From: Methylobacterium ajmalii
Lineage (GTDB): Bacteria > Pseudomonadota > Alphaproteobacteria > Rhizobiales > Beijerinckiaceae
Length of the DNA stretch: 64,000 bases
Direction: 5' to 3'
NCBI RefSeq assembly: GCF_016613415.1
Contig: NZ_JACWCT010000044.1
Span: forward strand, 1 to 64,000
Shown piece by piece: positions 16,863-24,570 of this stretch. Under the pieces are notes generated by a model. The model was given only the letters and a program-made list of their open reading frames with translations, was not told where the DNA came from and made no database searches. The stretch's first letter is position 1, and every line of letters starts with the position of its first letter. The translations under genes and the position numbers were made by a program.

Positions 16863-17082
16863 CTTGGTGTCTCCTCTGCGCGGCCCCGCCCTGCGGCGGC
16901 GCCGGCCCGTTGAGCGGGTCCCTTAAAAGAATCTTCCAACGGTGAAGGTTCCGACGAACCGACCCTTTTTTCCCGACAGCGGGATTTAAAAAAGTGTTGC
17001 CGGGTCCGTATCCGCCCGGGCCCTCGCGCGTTGCCCCCGGCATCCCGACGGGTGCCAAGCCTCACCCCAGGGAGCGCCGACC

Positions 17083-17223
17083 ATGCACGAGGGCATTCGC
17101 ATCCAGGCCGACGCGGACGGCACCTTCACGCTCTACAGCGACAGCCGGGTGATCTTGCGCGGCCTCACCCGCGAGCGCGCCTATCGCCTGGCCGGCCGGC
17201 TCGGCGAATTCGTGGAGTATTGA
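17083..17223 (+). CDS. Very small hypothetical protein (46 residues)
   Basis: Open frame beginning MHEGIRIQADADGTFTLYSD and ending RLAGRLGEFVEY. GGGAG lies 9 bases before the ATG. The product is soluble, with a beta-strand-like first half and a helix (RERAYRLAGRLGEF) at the end. Codon-position composition is right for this genome. Family not recognised. The AT-rich stretch at 16920-17000, containing GGTTC-CGAC-GAACC, may hold its promoter. Confidence 0.55.
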   Translation: MHEGIRIQADADGTFTLYSDSRVILRGLTRERAYRLAGRLGEFVEY

Positions 17224-17267
17224 GGCCCGCGCCGGGCACGCCGCCGGCCGGCATTCGACGATTCCGG

Positions 17268-17744
17268 CTACTTCCGGCCGGCCCGGATCGCGGTCTCGCG
17301 AACGGTCCTGCCGTCGAAGTCGTAGCGGATCTTGCCCGGCCCGTTGCCGAGCTTGTCGAGGACGAAGGCCGGGTGGCCCGTGCCCGGTACGAGTTCGCCA
17401 TCCTCCGCGCAGGTCCCGAATGTCGGCGTCGCGCGCAGGCCCTCGCGGTCGTAGGTCAGCCATGCATACATGGTCGGGCAGGCATTGCCGCCGGTGAACA
17501 CCCGCAACAGGACGCTGTCGCCCGATTTCGTCACGACCTCGGGCAGGGATTCGCTGTCGATCAGGGCGTCCTTGCCGCCGGGGGCATTGACCACGAGGCC
17601 GTGGCCGTTCTCGTTACCCTCGACGCCGTTGATCTCGATCGACACCTTGCCGCGCGGCATGTCGAGCCAGATCAGGGAAGGCTGGCCCTCGGCCAGGGCT
17701 GCCGTGGACGCCATCAGGATCGGAAGAAGAGCTGAGCGGCGCAT
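17268..17744 (-). CDS. Exported hypothetical protein
   Basis: Protein of 158 residues with a short signal peptide (MRRSALLPILMASTAALAEG, cleavage near residue 18). The mature part is mostly beta-like and has two Cys (NACPTMYAWL and FGTCAEDGEL), which could form a disulfide in the periplasm. Towards the end it has FVLDKLGNGPGKIRYDFDGRTV. Family not recognised. ATG 17744 is chosen because the signal peptide begins there; the open frame upstream has no such feature. The neighbouring small exported gene lies 70 bases upstream on the same strand. Confidence 0.65.
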   Translation of the reverse strand: MRRSALLPILMASTAALAEGQPSLIWLDMPRGKVSIEINGVEGNENGHGLVVNAPGGKDALIDSESLPEVVTKSGDSVLLRVFTGGNACPTMYAWLTYDREGLRATPTFGTCAEDGELVPGTGHPAFVLDKLGNGPGKIRYDFDGRTVRETAIRAGRK

Positions 17745-17814
17745 GTGATCCTGATCCCTCCTGCATCGCGAAGCGCGTCCGAGCCGCCCGGCGGTCGGAC
17801 AGGGTGCGCAACTG

Positions 17815-18159
17815 CTACGGCTCGGCACCGAGCCTGCCGAGGCGCTCGCAGCCCGCTCTGGTCGCGGCCGTGTTCGCTTTCGCGGTCGCGGTCATGCCGT
17901 CGACGGCCGTGTCATAGAGGCGAGCGAAGGTCGCCGCAGCCATCCCCTTCGAGGTGAAGCGCTTCTGCAGGTCGGCCCGCCGCAAGGCCGCGGCCGCGTG
18001 ATCGATCTTGCCGCAGGCCATCGCGATGGCGGTGGACTGGCCGCTCGCCGTGACGACGGCCTCGTCGTCCCGGGGGTCGATGACCTGAGCCCGCGACGGT
18101 CCGGACAAAAGCAGCACCGCCGCGAGGACGATCGCCATCTGGCGTGGCTGGCAGGTCAT
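17815..18159 (-). CDS. Small exported hypothetical protein
   Basis: Protein of 114 residues with a signal peptide (MTCQPRQMAIVLAAVLLLSG, cleavage near SRA, residue 24). The mature part is alpha-helical with two Cys (AMACGKIDHAAAALRRADL and TRAGCERLGRLG) and the phrase FARLYDTAVDGMTATAKA. This resembles small secreted proteins of unknown function common in Methylobacterium. GGGAG precedes the ATG. It may form a transcription unit with the exported protein downstream. Confidence 0.6.
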   Translation of the reverse strand: MTCQPRQMAIVLAAVLLLSGPSRAQVIDPRDDEAVVTASGQSTAIAMACGKIDHAAAALRRADLQKRFTSKGMAAATFARLYDTAVDGMTATAKANTAATRAGCERLGRLGAEP

Positions 18160-18456
18160 GTCCGGCTCCCTCCCGCGATCCGGCTTCGCCCCGCACCCGG
18201 AGCAATCCCTCGGACCGCGACCGAATACCCCGCCGCGTCGGCGGCGGCCATTAGTACCGGTGAGCTATGGACGCGCCGCCGCCGCCGGGGCAGGCGGGCA
18301 CAACCTGCTGAGACAGGGGATTCGACCGGCGATGCCGTTCAACGCGGGGCAGGGGGGGCTCAGCGGGCCGGACTGCGGCAAGCGGACGGCATCTGCGCTC
18401 GCCCGCGCCATGGGCCAACACAGCCATCTAACAATTTCGAAGATGAACCCGCGGCC
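18160..18456. other. Intergenic region, no gene seen
   Basis: About 300 bases between an exported-protein gene and the tRNA terminator. No supported gene. The only curiosity is a short minus-strand string (18249-18266) that recalls the 3' end of 23S rRNA; its flanks do not match, so it is not called. Confidence 0.35.
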
Positions 18457-18478
18457 AAAACAACTCTTCGAAGAGTTG
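18457..18478 (-). terminator. Terminator of the tRNA-Glu gene
   Basis: Perfect 18-bp palindrome CAACTCTTCGAAGAGTTG at 18461-18478, followed on the minus strand by TTTTGG. It begins within the encoded CCA end of the tRNA, so the hairpin sits directly at the 3' side of the gene. Confidence 0.75.
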
Positions 18479-18552
18479 GCGCTCCCAAGGGGACTCGAAC
18501 CCCTGTTTTCGCCGTGAGAGGGCGACGTCCTAGACCGCTAGACGATGGGAGC
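18477..18552 (-). tRNA. tRNA-Glu, anticodon CTC
   Basis: On the minus strand the 76-base gene starts GCTCCCATCGTCTAGCGG and ends GGGAGCGCCA with an encoded CCA. The acceptor stem GCTCCCA / TGGGAGC, the anticodon stem-loop with CCTCTCACGG (anticodon CTC) and the T arm AGGGGTTCGAGTCCCCT all pair properly. It reads GAG codons, the main Glu codon in this GC-rich genome. No integrase gene or duplicated tRNA end is seen nearby. Confidence 0.95.
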
Positions 18553-18989
18553 TGTCCCGGCGGGATGGCCGGTGTATAGCGACGGTCGGGTCGGGGCGCA
18601 AGCCGTGGAGCCGGCAAATCGGGCCATCCCCGCTCCTGCTCCGCCGGGAGCGACGCATTCGGTGGACCGAGGCATGCCGCCGGACGGCCGGATGGAAGGG
18701 CCCGGCCTTCCCGCCATCCGCGCCGATGCTCGGAAGTCCACGCGATGCCGCACGGTCCGCCGGCCGTCGGAGCGTGCGATCTCGCCCGGGGCCCGAGGCC
18801 CTTTCGCTTATGCCTTACGATATAGGCATCGGACAGATCCGGCGCGATACTCGTCAATCGTCGTAAATATGTTTTAACTATCAGGAAATATGCAATATTC
18901 GACGTGCAATAATATTTTCATACCCTGGGTAACAGGGCGCAACGATCGTGATAGGTCGCCACTCCGACAGGATACAGGGCGCAGAATGA
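18553..18989. other. Intergenic region with AT-rich island upstream of the PilZ gene
   Basis: No gene is supported. Bases 18810-18960 are strikingly AT-rich. They contain the inverted repeat ATGCCT-N8-AGGCAT (18810-18829) and a run of AT-rich palindromic strings such as AATATGCAATATT. This probably holds the promoter and a regulator site for the PilZ gene that follows. The tRNA promoter must lie at 18560-18620 on the other strand. Confidence 0.45.
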
Positions 18990-19319
18990 ATGACAGGCGA
19001 CGCGGCTGGGACGAGGGGAGAGTTGCAGAACGTTACGGCATTTCCCGTCCGGGATGCCAGGATCGATCCCCGCTACCCCACCTCGATGCCGGCAACGGTC
19101 CTGCCGTCGTTCCACGACCGGATCCCCTGCGTCATTCGCGATCTCTCGAATGGTGGCGCCAGAATCGGCCTGCCCCCCCGCTATGCGCTCCCGGGCCGCT
19201 TCTGGATCGTCGTCTGGCACGTCGAGATCACCCGCCGGGCGCGGCTTGTCTGGCGGTGCGGCGCGTTCGCCGGGATCGCGTTCGAACGGCCGCTCGGACG
19301 TCCGTCGCGTCTCCGATGA
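18990..19319 (+). CDS. PilZ-domain protein (probable c-di-GMP receptor)
   Basis: Protein of 109 residues. The c-di-GMP binding signature of PilZ is present: RIDPR (RxxxR, residues 24-28) and, about 25 residues on, RDLSNGGARI (D/NxSxxG). The beta-barrel continues with PGRFWIVVWHVEITRRARLVWRCGAFAGIAF. PilZ proteins change shape on binding c-di-GMP and regulate motility, polysaccharide synthesis or other targets. It stands alone, behind an AT-rich leader, and may be read out by the MHYT-GGDEF-EAL proteins of the window; that link is inference. ATG 18990 is the most upstream sensible start; the N-terminal 15 residues are not conserved-looking and a later start is possible. Confidence 0.75.
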   Translation: MTGDAAGTRGELQNVTAFPVRDARIDPRYPTSMPATVLPSFHDRIPCVIRDLSNGGARIGLPPRYALPGRFWIVVWHVEITRRARLVWRCGAFAGIAFERPLGRPSRLR

Positions 19320-19408
19320 GCGAGGGCGATGGTCGCGCTTGCCGCAACGCGGCCGTCCGGCACCGCGGCGGAGGCCCGGACACGGCATCGGAGATCATCG
19401 TCGGACGC

Positions 19409-19459
19409 AAAAAAAGGCCCGGGAGGGGCGCCGCCCGCCGGCGGCGCCCCTCCCGGGCC
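19409..19459 (-). terminator. Strong intrinsic terminator of the DAHP synthase gene
   Basis: Perfect 20-bp GC-rich stem (19416-19435 with 19440-19459), a CGCC loop, and on the minus strand a run of seven T (19409-19415). It lies 28 bases after the stop of the DAHP synthase gene. Confidence 0.9.
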
Positions 19460-19486
19460 CGAGACCGTCCCGATCGGGCGAGGTGC

Positions 19487-20869
19487 CTACTCGGCGGCCT
19501 CGATCCGGGGATGCTCGTGCTGCTTGCGCTCGCGCTTGACGAGGTCGGCGGTCAGGAACGCCACCTCAAGCGCCTGCTCGGCGTTGAGGCGCGGGTCGCA
19601 ATAGGTGTGGTAGCGGTCGCGCAGGTCGTCCGCCGTCAGCGCGCGGGCGCCGCCGGTGCACTCGGTGACGTTCTTGCCCGTCATCTCGAGGTGGATGCCG
19701 CCCGCATGCGTCCCTTCGGCCTGGTGGATGTCGAAGAAGCCCTGGATCTCCTTCATCACCCGCTCGAACGGCCGGGTCTTGTAGCCGCTCGCCGTCACGG
19801 TGTTGCCGTGCATCGGATCGCAGGACCACACGACCTTGCGGCCCTCGCGCTGCACCGCCCGGACGAGCGCCGGGAGGTGGTCGCCGACCTTGTCGGCGCC
19901 GAAGCGGCAGATCAGGGTCAGGCGGCCGGCCTCGTCGGCCGGGTTGAGCTGGTCGACGAGCCGAATCAGGTCGTCGGCCTTAAGCGACGGACCGCATTTG
20001 AGGCCGATCGGGTTCTTGATGCCCCGGGCGAACTCGATGTGGGCATGGTCGGGCTGGCGGGTGCGGTCGCCGATCCACAGCATGTGGCCCGACGTGGCGT
20101 ACCAGTCGCCGCTGGTCGAATCGACCCGGGTCAGGGCCTCCTCGTAGCCGAGCAGAAGCGCCTCGTGGCTGGTGAAGAAATCGGTCTGGCGCACCTCCTG
20201 GTGCGTCTCGGGGTTGATGCCGATCGCCCGCATGAAGTCGAGGGTTTCGGTCATGCGCTGCGCCAGGTCGGCATAGGCCGAGGACTGGGGCGAGTCCTTG
20301 ACGAAGCCGAGCATCCAGCGATGCGCGTTCTCGAGGTTGGCGTAGCCACCGGTCGCGAAGGCGCGCAGCAGGTTCAGCGTCGCGGCCGACTGGCGATAGG
20401 CCTCGGTCTGGCGGTTCGGGTTCGGCACCCGCTCGGCCTCCGAGAAGCCGATGCCGTTGACGATGTCGCCGCGGTAGCTCGGCAGCGACACCCCGTCGAC
20501 GGTCTCGACCGGCGAGGAGCGCGGCTTGGCGAACTGCCCGGCGATGCGCCCGACCTTCACCACCGGCGAGCCGCCCGCGAAGGTCAGCACCAGCGCCATC
20601 TGCAGGAAGACGCGGAAGAAATCGCGGATGTTGTCGGCCGAATGCTCGTCGAAGCTCTCGGCGCAGTCGCCGCCCTGGAGCAGGAACGCCTCGCCGGCCG
20701 CGACCTTGGCGAGGTTCTGCTTCAGCTTGCGCGCCTCACCGGCAAACACCAGCGGAGGAAAGCTCGCGAGCTGCCGCTCCACCGCCGAAAGGGCCGCGGA
20801 ATCCGGATAATCCGGGACCTGCTGAATCGGCAGCCGCCGCCAGCTCGTGGGGGTCCAACGCTCGCTCAT
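19487..20869 (-). CDS. aroG: Class II 3-deoxy-7-phosphoheptulonate (DAHP) synthase
   Basis: Enzyme of 460 residues that joins phosphoenolpyruvate and erythrose 4-phosphate, the first step of the shikimate pathway to aromatic amino acids. It belongs to the class II (plant-type) family: [19 protein letters not shown] at the N-terminus, [12 protein letters not shown] with the metal-binding Cys near residue 69, [32 protein letters not shown] and [15 protein letters not shown]. Its length is normal. It is monocistronic, with its own strong terminator, so it is not part of an aro operon here. ATG 20869 begins the conserved N-terminus. Confidence 0.95.
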   Translation of the reverse strand: MSERWTPTSWRRLPIQQVPDYPDSAALSAVERQLASFPPLVFAGEARKLKQNLAKVAAGEAFLLQGGDCAESFDEHSADNIRDFFRVFLQMALVLTFAGGSPVVKVGRIAGQFAKPRSSPVETVDGVSLPSYRGDIVNGIGFSEAERVPNPNRQTEAYRQSAATLNLLRAFATGGYANLENAHRWMLGFVKDSPQSSAYADLAQRMTETLDFMRAIGINPETHQEVRQTDFFTSHEALLLGYEEALTRVDSTSGDWYATSGHMLWIGDRTRQPDHAHIEFARGIKNPIGLKCGPSLKADDLIRLVDQLNPADEAGRLTLICRFGADKVGDHLPALVRAVQREGRKVVWSCDPMHGNTVTASGYKTRPFERVMKEIQGFFDIHQAEGTHAGGIHLEMTGKNVTECTGGARALTADDLRDRYHTYCDPRLNAEQALEVAFLTADLVKRERKQHEHPRIEAAE

Positions 20870-21007
20870 CGTCCTCTCCTACCGCACCTCTTCGATAACC
20901 GGTCAGGTCGGTCGCGGAAGCCGGGCTTATAGGGGGGTTTGCGACGCGGCGCGAGGGGGGCGGTGCTCGCGAATTGCAGCCCTGCCGTACGGCTGGTGCC
21001 GTTAGAG

Positions 21008-21328
21008 CTACGGCAGAACTGCCTTGAACAGCGCGAAGGCGCACAATCCCGACAGCACCGTGAAGAACAGGCTGCGGCCGAGGAGGCCGACGGCGAGCGC
21101 GGCCGCGGCGGCGAGGACCGAGACGCTCCAGCCGCCCGCGGTGCGGGCGGGATGCACGACCAGGTCGACGGCGACGATTGCCGCCATGATGGCGGAGGGC
21201 ACGAAACCGAGCCACAGCACCACCACCCGCGGCAGGGGACGCCGCGACAGGAGCAGGATCGGCCCGGCGCGGGCGCACAGGGTGACGGCGGCGCCGAGCA
21301 GGATCGCCGTGACTAGGGTGCCGTTCAT
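21008..21328 (-). CDS. azlD: AzlD-family branched-chain amino acid exporter subunit
   Basis: Hydrophobic protein of 106 residues with four predicted membrane helices (for example LVTAILLGAAVTLCARAGPILLL and the last ALFKAVLP segment). It matches the small AzlD/YgaH partner of AzlC-type exporters, which expel branched-chain amino acids or their analogues. It overlaps azlC by four bases (ATGA) and is co-transcribed. Confidence 0.85.
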   Translation of the reverse strand: MNGTLVTAILLGAAVTLCARAGPILLLSRRPLPRVVVLWLGFVPSAIMAAIVAVDLVVHPARTAGGWSVSVLAAAAALAVGLLGRSLFFTVLSGLCAFALFKAVLP

Positions 21329-22059
21329 CGGACCTCCGCGGTGCGGGTCGCGGTCGCGGCGGTGGCGGCCGTCGCCCCGGCGACCGCGCCGACGAGGAGG
21401 GCGACGTTCGGCGGCAGGATTGCGAGCGCCGCCGCCGCGACGCTAGCCGCGACCGCGACGCAGACGAGATCCGACGCCCGGCTGCGGCTCGCCAGGACCG
21501 TGAGCAGCAGGAGCCCGACGAACATGGCGGTGAGCCCGAAGGACAATCCGTCCGCGACGGCGGCCGGCAGGGTCCGGGCGAGGACCGCCCCGAGGCCGTT
21601 CGCCGCGATCCAGTTCAGGTAGGCGGTGAGGTTGACCCCGAGCAGCCACCGGAACGGCAGCGCGCCGTGCCGGACGGCATGCCCGGAGGCGACCGCGAAG
21701 GTCTCGTCGGTGAGGAGCGCGCCGCCGACGCATTTCTGCAGCGGGGTCTGGCCGCGGAAGTAAGGCGCCAGCGCCGCGCTCATCAGCAGGTAGCGGACGT
21801 TCACCAGCAGGATCGCGGCGGCGATCGCGAGCGGCCCGGCGCCCGCCGCCGTCATGCCGTAGACCAGGAATTGCGCGGAGCCCGCGTAGAGCAGCGCGGC
21901 GAGGAGGAGGATGTCCGGGATCGAGAACCCGGCCAACGTCCCGACGCCGCCGGCGGCAAAGCCGATGCTCCAGTATCCGAGGACGGTGGGAAGACAGGCC
22001 GCGACCCCCTGCACGAAAGGGCCGCGGGGCGGAGGGTCGATCGGGATTCCAGGGGGCAT
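21325..22059 (-). CDS. azlC: AzlC-family branched-chain amino acid exporter
   Basis: Membrane protein of 244 residues with about seven helices. Family motifs are GVAACLPTVLGYWSIGFAAG, LLYAGSAQFLVYGM, NVRYLLMSAALAP and LTDETFAVAS. With AzlD it forms a two-part exporter for branched-chain amino acids. The gene is divergent from an AraC-type regulator (22236-23057), 176 bases away, which is a common arrangement for azlCD, so that regulator probably controls it. Confidence 0.9.
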   Translation of the reverse strand: MPPGIPIDPPPRGPFVQGVAACLPTVLGYWSIGFAAGGVGTLAGFSIPDILLLAALLYAGSAQFLVYGMTAAGAGPLAIAAAILLVNVRYLLMSAALAPYFRGQTPLQKCVGGALLTDETFAVASGHAVRHGALPFRWLLGVNLTAYLNWIAANGLGAVLARTLPAAVADGLSFGLTAMFVGLLLLTVLASRSRASDLVCVAVAASVAAAALAILPPNVALLVGAVAGATAATAATATRTAEVR

Positions 22060-22235
22060 CGCGTTCCTCGCCGGCCTTCCGGACCGGCCCCGTGCCGGGC
22101 GACCGTCGCCGCTGCGGCAGGACGCCTACCCGCCCGGGGGCCGCCGCCGATAGGACGGACCTGCTCTTGGGAAAATCCTGCGGTCGACCCACCCCGGGCG
22201 CGGCACTACACCGACGGTACTCGGGCGATACGGCG

Positions 22236-23057
22236 ATGACGGACAGGATCGAGCTCTGGCACGACAGCGGCATCCTCGGCGGGATCGACATCCTGCGGGC
22301 GGAATGCCGGACCTGCCGCTACGGCGCGCACGCGCACGATGCCTTCGTGATCGCGGCGTTCCGGGCCGGAGCCCAGAAGTACAGCATCGCCGGGACGCAC
22401 GGCGTGGCCTCGCCCGGAACGGTGATGATCATCCCGCCGGGCGAGGTGCATACCAGGGAGAGGGCGGCACGGGACGGCGGCTGGATCTATTCGGCCCTCT
22501 ACCCGGGCGTCGCGGCCCTCGAGACCCTGTCGGACGGGTTCTTCAACCGCGGCACGCTCGATCTCGGGGCGGGAGGCCTGATCGAGGATGCGGCGCTGGC
22601 GGGGGCACTCGTGTCGGCGATCGACGTCGCCTCCCGCCCGGTCGAGGCGTTGCGCCGGCAGGAGGCGATCTGCCGGGCGCTCGCGCTCCTTCTCCGCCGC
22701 CACGGGCAGCGCGCGGGCCGGTCGATCCCAGGGCCGCCGCCGACGGCCCCGATCCGGCGCGGCATCGACTACGTCATGGCCAACCTCGATCACCGCCTGA
22801 GCGTCGAGGACGTGGCCGCCGCGGTCGGGCTGAGCCCGTTCCACGTCATGCGGCTGTTCAAGGCCCGCACGGGCATGACCGTGCACCAGTTCGTCGTCCA
22901 CCGGCGGCTGGAGGCCGCCCGGGCGGCCCTGGCGGCGGGCGCGGCGCCGGCGGAGGCGGCGGTCCGCTTCGGCTTCTACGACCAGAGCCACTTCACCGGC
23001 CATTTCCGGCGCGCCTTCGGGACGACCCCGCGGCGCTACGCCGATGCCTGCCGGTAG
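22236..23057 (+). CDS. AraC-family transcriptional regulator, probable regulator of azlCD
   Basis: Protein of 273 residues. The N-terminal half is an AraC_binding cupin (FVIAAFRAGAQKYSIAGTHG, then PPGEVHTRE). The C-terminal half has two helix-turn-helix motifs (SVEDVAAAVGLSPFHVMRLFKARTGMTVHQFV, then FGFYDQSHFTGHFRRAFGTTPRRY). It is divergent from azlC, so it likely controls amino acid export on sensing its substrate. ATG 22236 starts the cupin-like MTDRIELWHDSG; the upstream frame is not conserved-looking. An interspersed palindrome follows the gene. Confidence 0.87.
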   Translation: MTDRIELWHDSGILGGIDILRAECRTCRYGAHAHDAFVIAAFRAGAQKYSIAGTHGVASPGTVMIIPPGEVHTRERAARDGGWIYSALYPGVAALETLSDGFFNRGTLDLGAGGLIEDAALAGALVSAIDVASRPVEALRRQEAICRALALLLRRHGQRAGRSIPGPPPTAPIRRGIDYVMANLDHRLSVEDVAAAVGLSPFHVMRLFKARTGMTVHQFVVHRRLEAARAALAAGAAPAEAAVRFGFYDQSHFTGHFRRAFGTTPRRYADACR

Positions 23058-23132
23058 CGGCCGCGCTCCGCAGACTTGCGTTGGCAGGCCAACGCTTCGT
23101 CCGCTTGGGTCGTTGTTGTGTCGCAGATTTTT

Positions 23133-23161
23133 TTCGCAAAACCGGTGACCACTTTTGCGAA
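23133..23161. repeat. Palindromic intergenic element between araC-type gene and gor
   Basis: Imperfect inverted repeat TTCGCAAAACCGG / CCACTTTTGCGAA preceded by seven T. It lies between convergent genes and resembles the central hairpin of the 99-bp repeat at 6544-6642. Similar short elements recur between genes in the Hyphomicrobiales. It may work as a terminator for either gene. Confidence 0.55.
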
Positions 23162-23167
23162 CTCTGC

Positions 23168-24565
23168 TCAGCCCACCGCCACCGGCTGCTTGACCACCGA
23201 GGGCGTGCGCATCGTCACCAGTTCCTCGCCGGCCGTCGGGTGGACCGCGATGGTGCGGTCGAAATCGGCCTTCTTGGCGCCCATCGTCACCGCGATGCCG
23301 ACGGCCTGGATGATCTCGCCGGCATCGTGGCCGAGGACGTGGACGCCGACCACCCGGTCGCTCGCGCGATCGACGATGACCTTCATCAGGATGCGCTCGT
23401 CGCGCCCCGACAGGGTCGCCTTCATCGGCCGGAAGCGGGCCTCGTAGACGTCGATCTCGCCGTGGAGGCGGCGCGCCACCTCCTCGCCGTGACCGACGAC
23501 GCCGATCTCGGGGGTCGAGAACACCGCGGTCGGGATCAGGTCGTGGTCGACCGCCCAGGGCTTGCCCCCGAACACCGTGTCGGCGAAGGCGTGGCCCTCG
23601 CGGATCGCGATCGGGGTGAGCGCGGCGCGGTTGGTGACGTCGCCGACGGCGTAGATCGACGAGGCGACGGTCTGCGAGAAGCGGTCGACCGGGATCGCCC
23701 CGGCCGAATCGAGCTCGATGCCGGCCTTCTCCAGCCCGAGCCCGGCGACGTTCGGGCGCCGCCCGGTCGCCACCAGCACCTGGTCGACGAGGAGTTCGCT
23801 GCCGTCGCTCAAGGTGGCGAGAATCGCGCCGTCGCGCCGGTCGAGGCGGTGGACGGTGGTGTTCAGGCGCAGGTCCATGCGCTTGGCGTAGGCCTCGCCG
23901 AGCGCCTGTCGGATCTCGCCGTCGAAGCCGCGCAGCAGCCGGTCGCCGCGGTGGAGCAGGGTGGTGCGGGTGCCCAAGGCCGCGAACACGCCCGCGAACT
24001 CGACCGCGATGTAGCCACCGCCGACCACCAGGATCCGCTCCGGCCGGGTTTCCAGCTCGAACACCTCGTTCGACGTGATGGCGAGCTCGGCGCCGGGGAT
24101 CAGCGGCTCCTTCACCGGATGCGCGCCGACCGCGATCAGGATGTGGCGGGCGCGCACCAGGGTGCCGGAGCGGACGAGGCGCACCGTGTGCGGGTCCTCG
24201 ATCACCGCCCGGTCGGCCACGACCTCGACGCCGGCCCGCATCAGGTTGGTGGCGTAGATGCCCTCGAGCCGCGTCACCTCGGCGTCGCGGCGGGCCTTGA
24301 GGACCGCCCAGTCGAAGCGCGGGCTGCCGACCTCCCAGCCGAAGCCGGCGGCGTCCTCGAACTCGTCGGCAAAGCGGCCGGCATAGACCATCAGCTTCTT
24401 GGGCACGCAGCCGCGGATCACGCAGGTGCCGCCGACCCGGTACTCCTCGGCGAGCTGCACCCGGGCGCCGTAGCCGGCGGCGATGCGGGCGGCCCGCACG
24501 CCGCCGGAGCCGCCGCCGATCACGAACAGGTCGACGTCGAAGGCATCGTTGCGGGTCTCGGTCAT
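23168..24565 (-). CDS. gor: Glutathione-disulfide reductase
   Basis: FAD flavoenzyme of 465 residues that reduces glutathione disulfide with NADPH. The first FAD motif is FVIGGGSGGVRAARIAA near residues 14-30. The redox pair is Cys48/Cys53 in GGTCVIRGCVPKK, and the NADPH-binding GGGYIAVEFAG lies near residue 176. YAVGDVTNRAALTPIA binds FAD, and the C-terminal His-Pro (VHPTAGEEL) supplies the catalytic base. The intact pair marks it as a plant-type gor. It is the last gene of a minus-strand group with rpiA, a DUF2059 gene and an O-antigen-ligase-like gene, only 5 bases after the latter. ATG 24565 gives the normal N-terminus. Confidence 0.94.
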   Translation of the reverse strand: MTETRNDAFDVDLFVIGGGSGGVRAARIAAGYGARVQLAEEYRVGGTCVIRGCVPKKLMVYAGRFADEFEDAAGFGWEVGSPRFDWAVLKARRDAEVTRLEGIYATNLMRAGVEVVADRAVIEDPHTVRLVRSGTLVRARHILIAVGAHPVKEPLIPGAELAITSNEVFELETRPERILVVGGGYIAVEFAGVFAALGTRTTLLHRGDRLLRGFDGEIRQALGEAYAKRMDLRLNTTVHRLDRRDGAILATLSDGSELLVDQVLVATGRRPNVAGLGLEKAGIELDSAGAIPVDRFSQTVASSIYAVGDVTNRAALTPIAIREGHAFADTVFGGKPWAVDHDLIPTAVFSTPEIGVVGHGEEVARRLHGEIDVYEARFRPMKATLSGRDERILMKVIVDRASDRVVGVHVLGHDAGEIIQAVGIAVTMGAKKADFDRTIAVHPTAGEELVTMRTPSVVKQPVAVG

Positions 24566-24570
24566 GGCGC

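Noticed and set aside
18249-18266. Minus-strand string similar to the 3' end of 23S rRNA (CCGGTACTAATG core)
   Set aside because: Only about 12-17 bases match and the flanks differ. No other rRNA sequence is near, so chance is the simplest explanation.
18477-18552. tRNA-Glu as an attachment site for an integrated element
   Set aside because: No integrase gene and no duplicated 3' tRNA end were seen in the neighbourhood.
18890-20932. A 680-residue plus-strand frame opposite the DAHP synthase gene
   Set aside because: The minus strand encodes a complete class II DAHP synthase with terminator; the plus frame is repetitive and has no motif.
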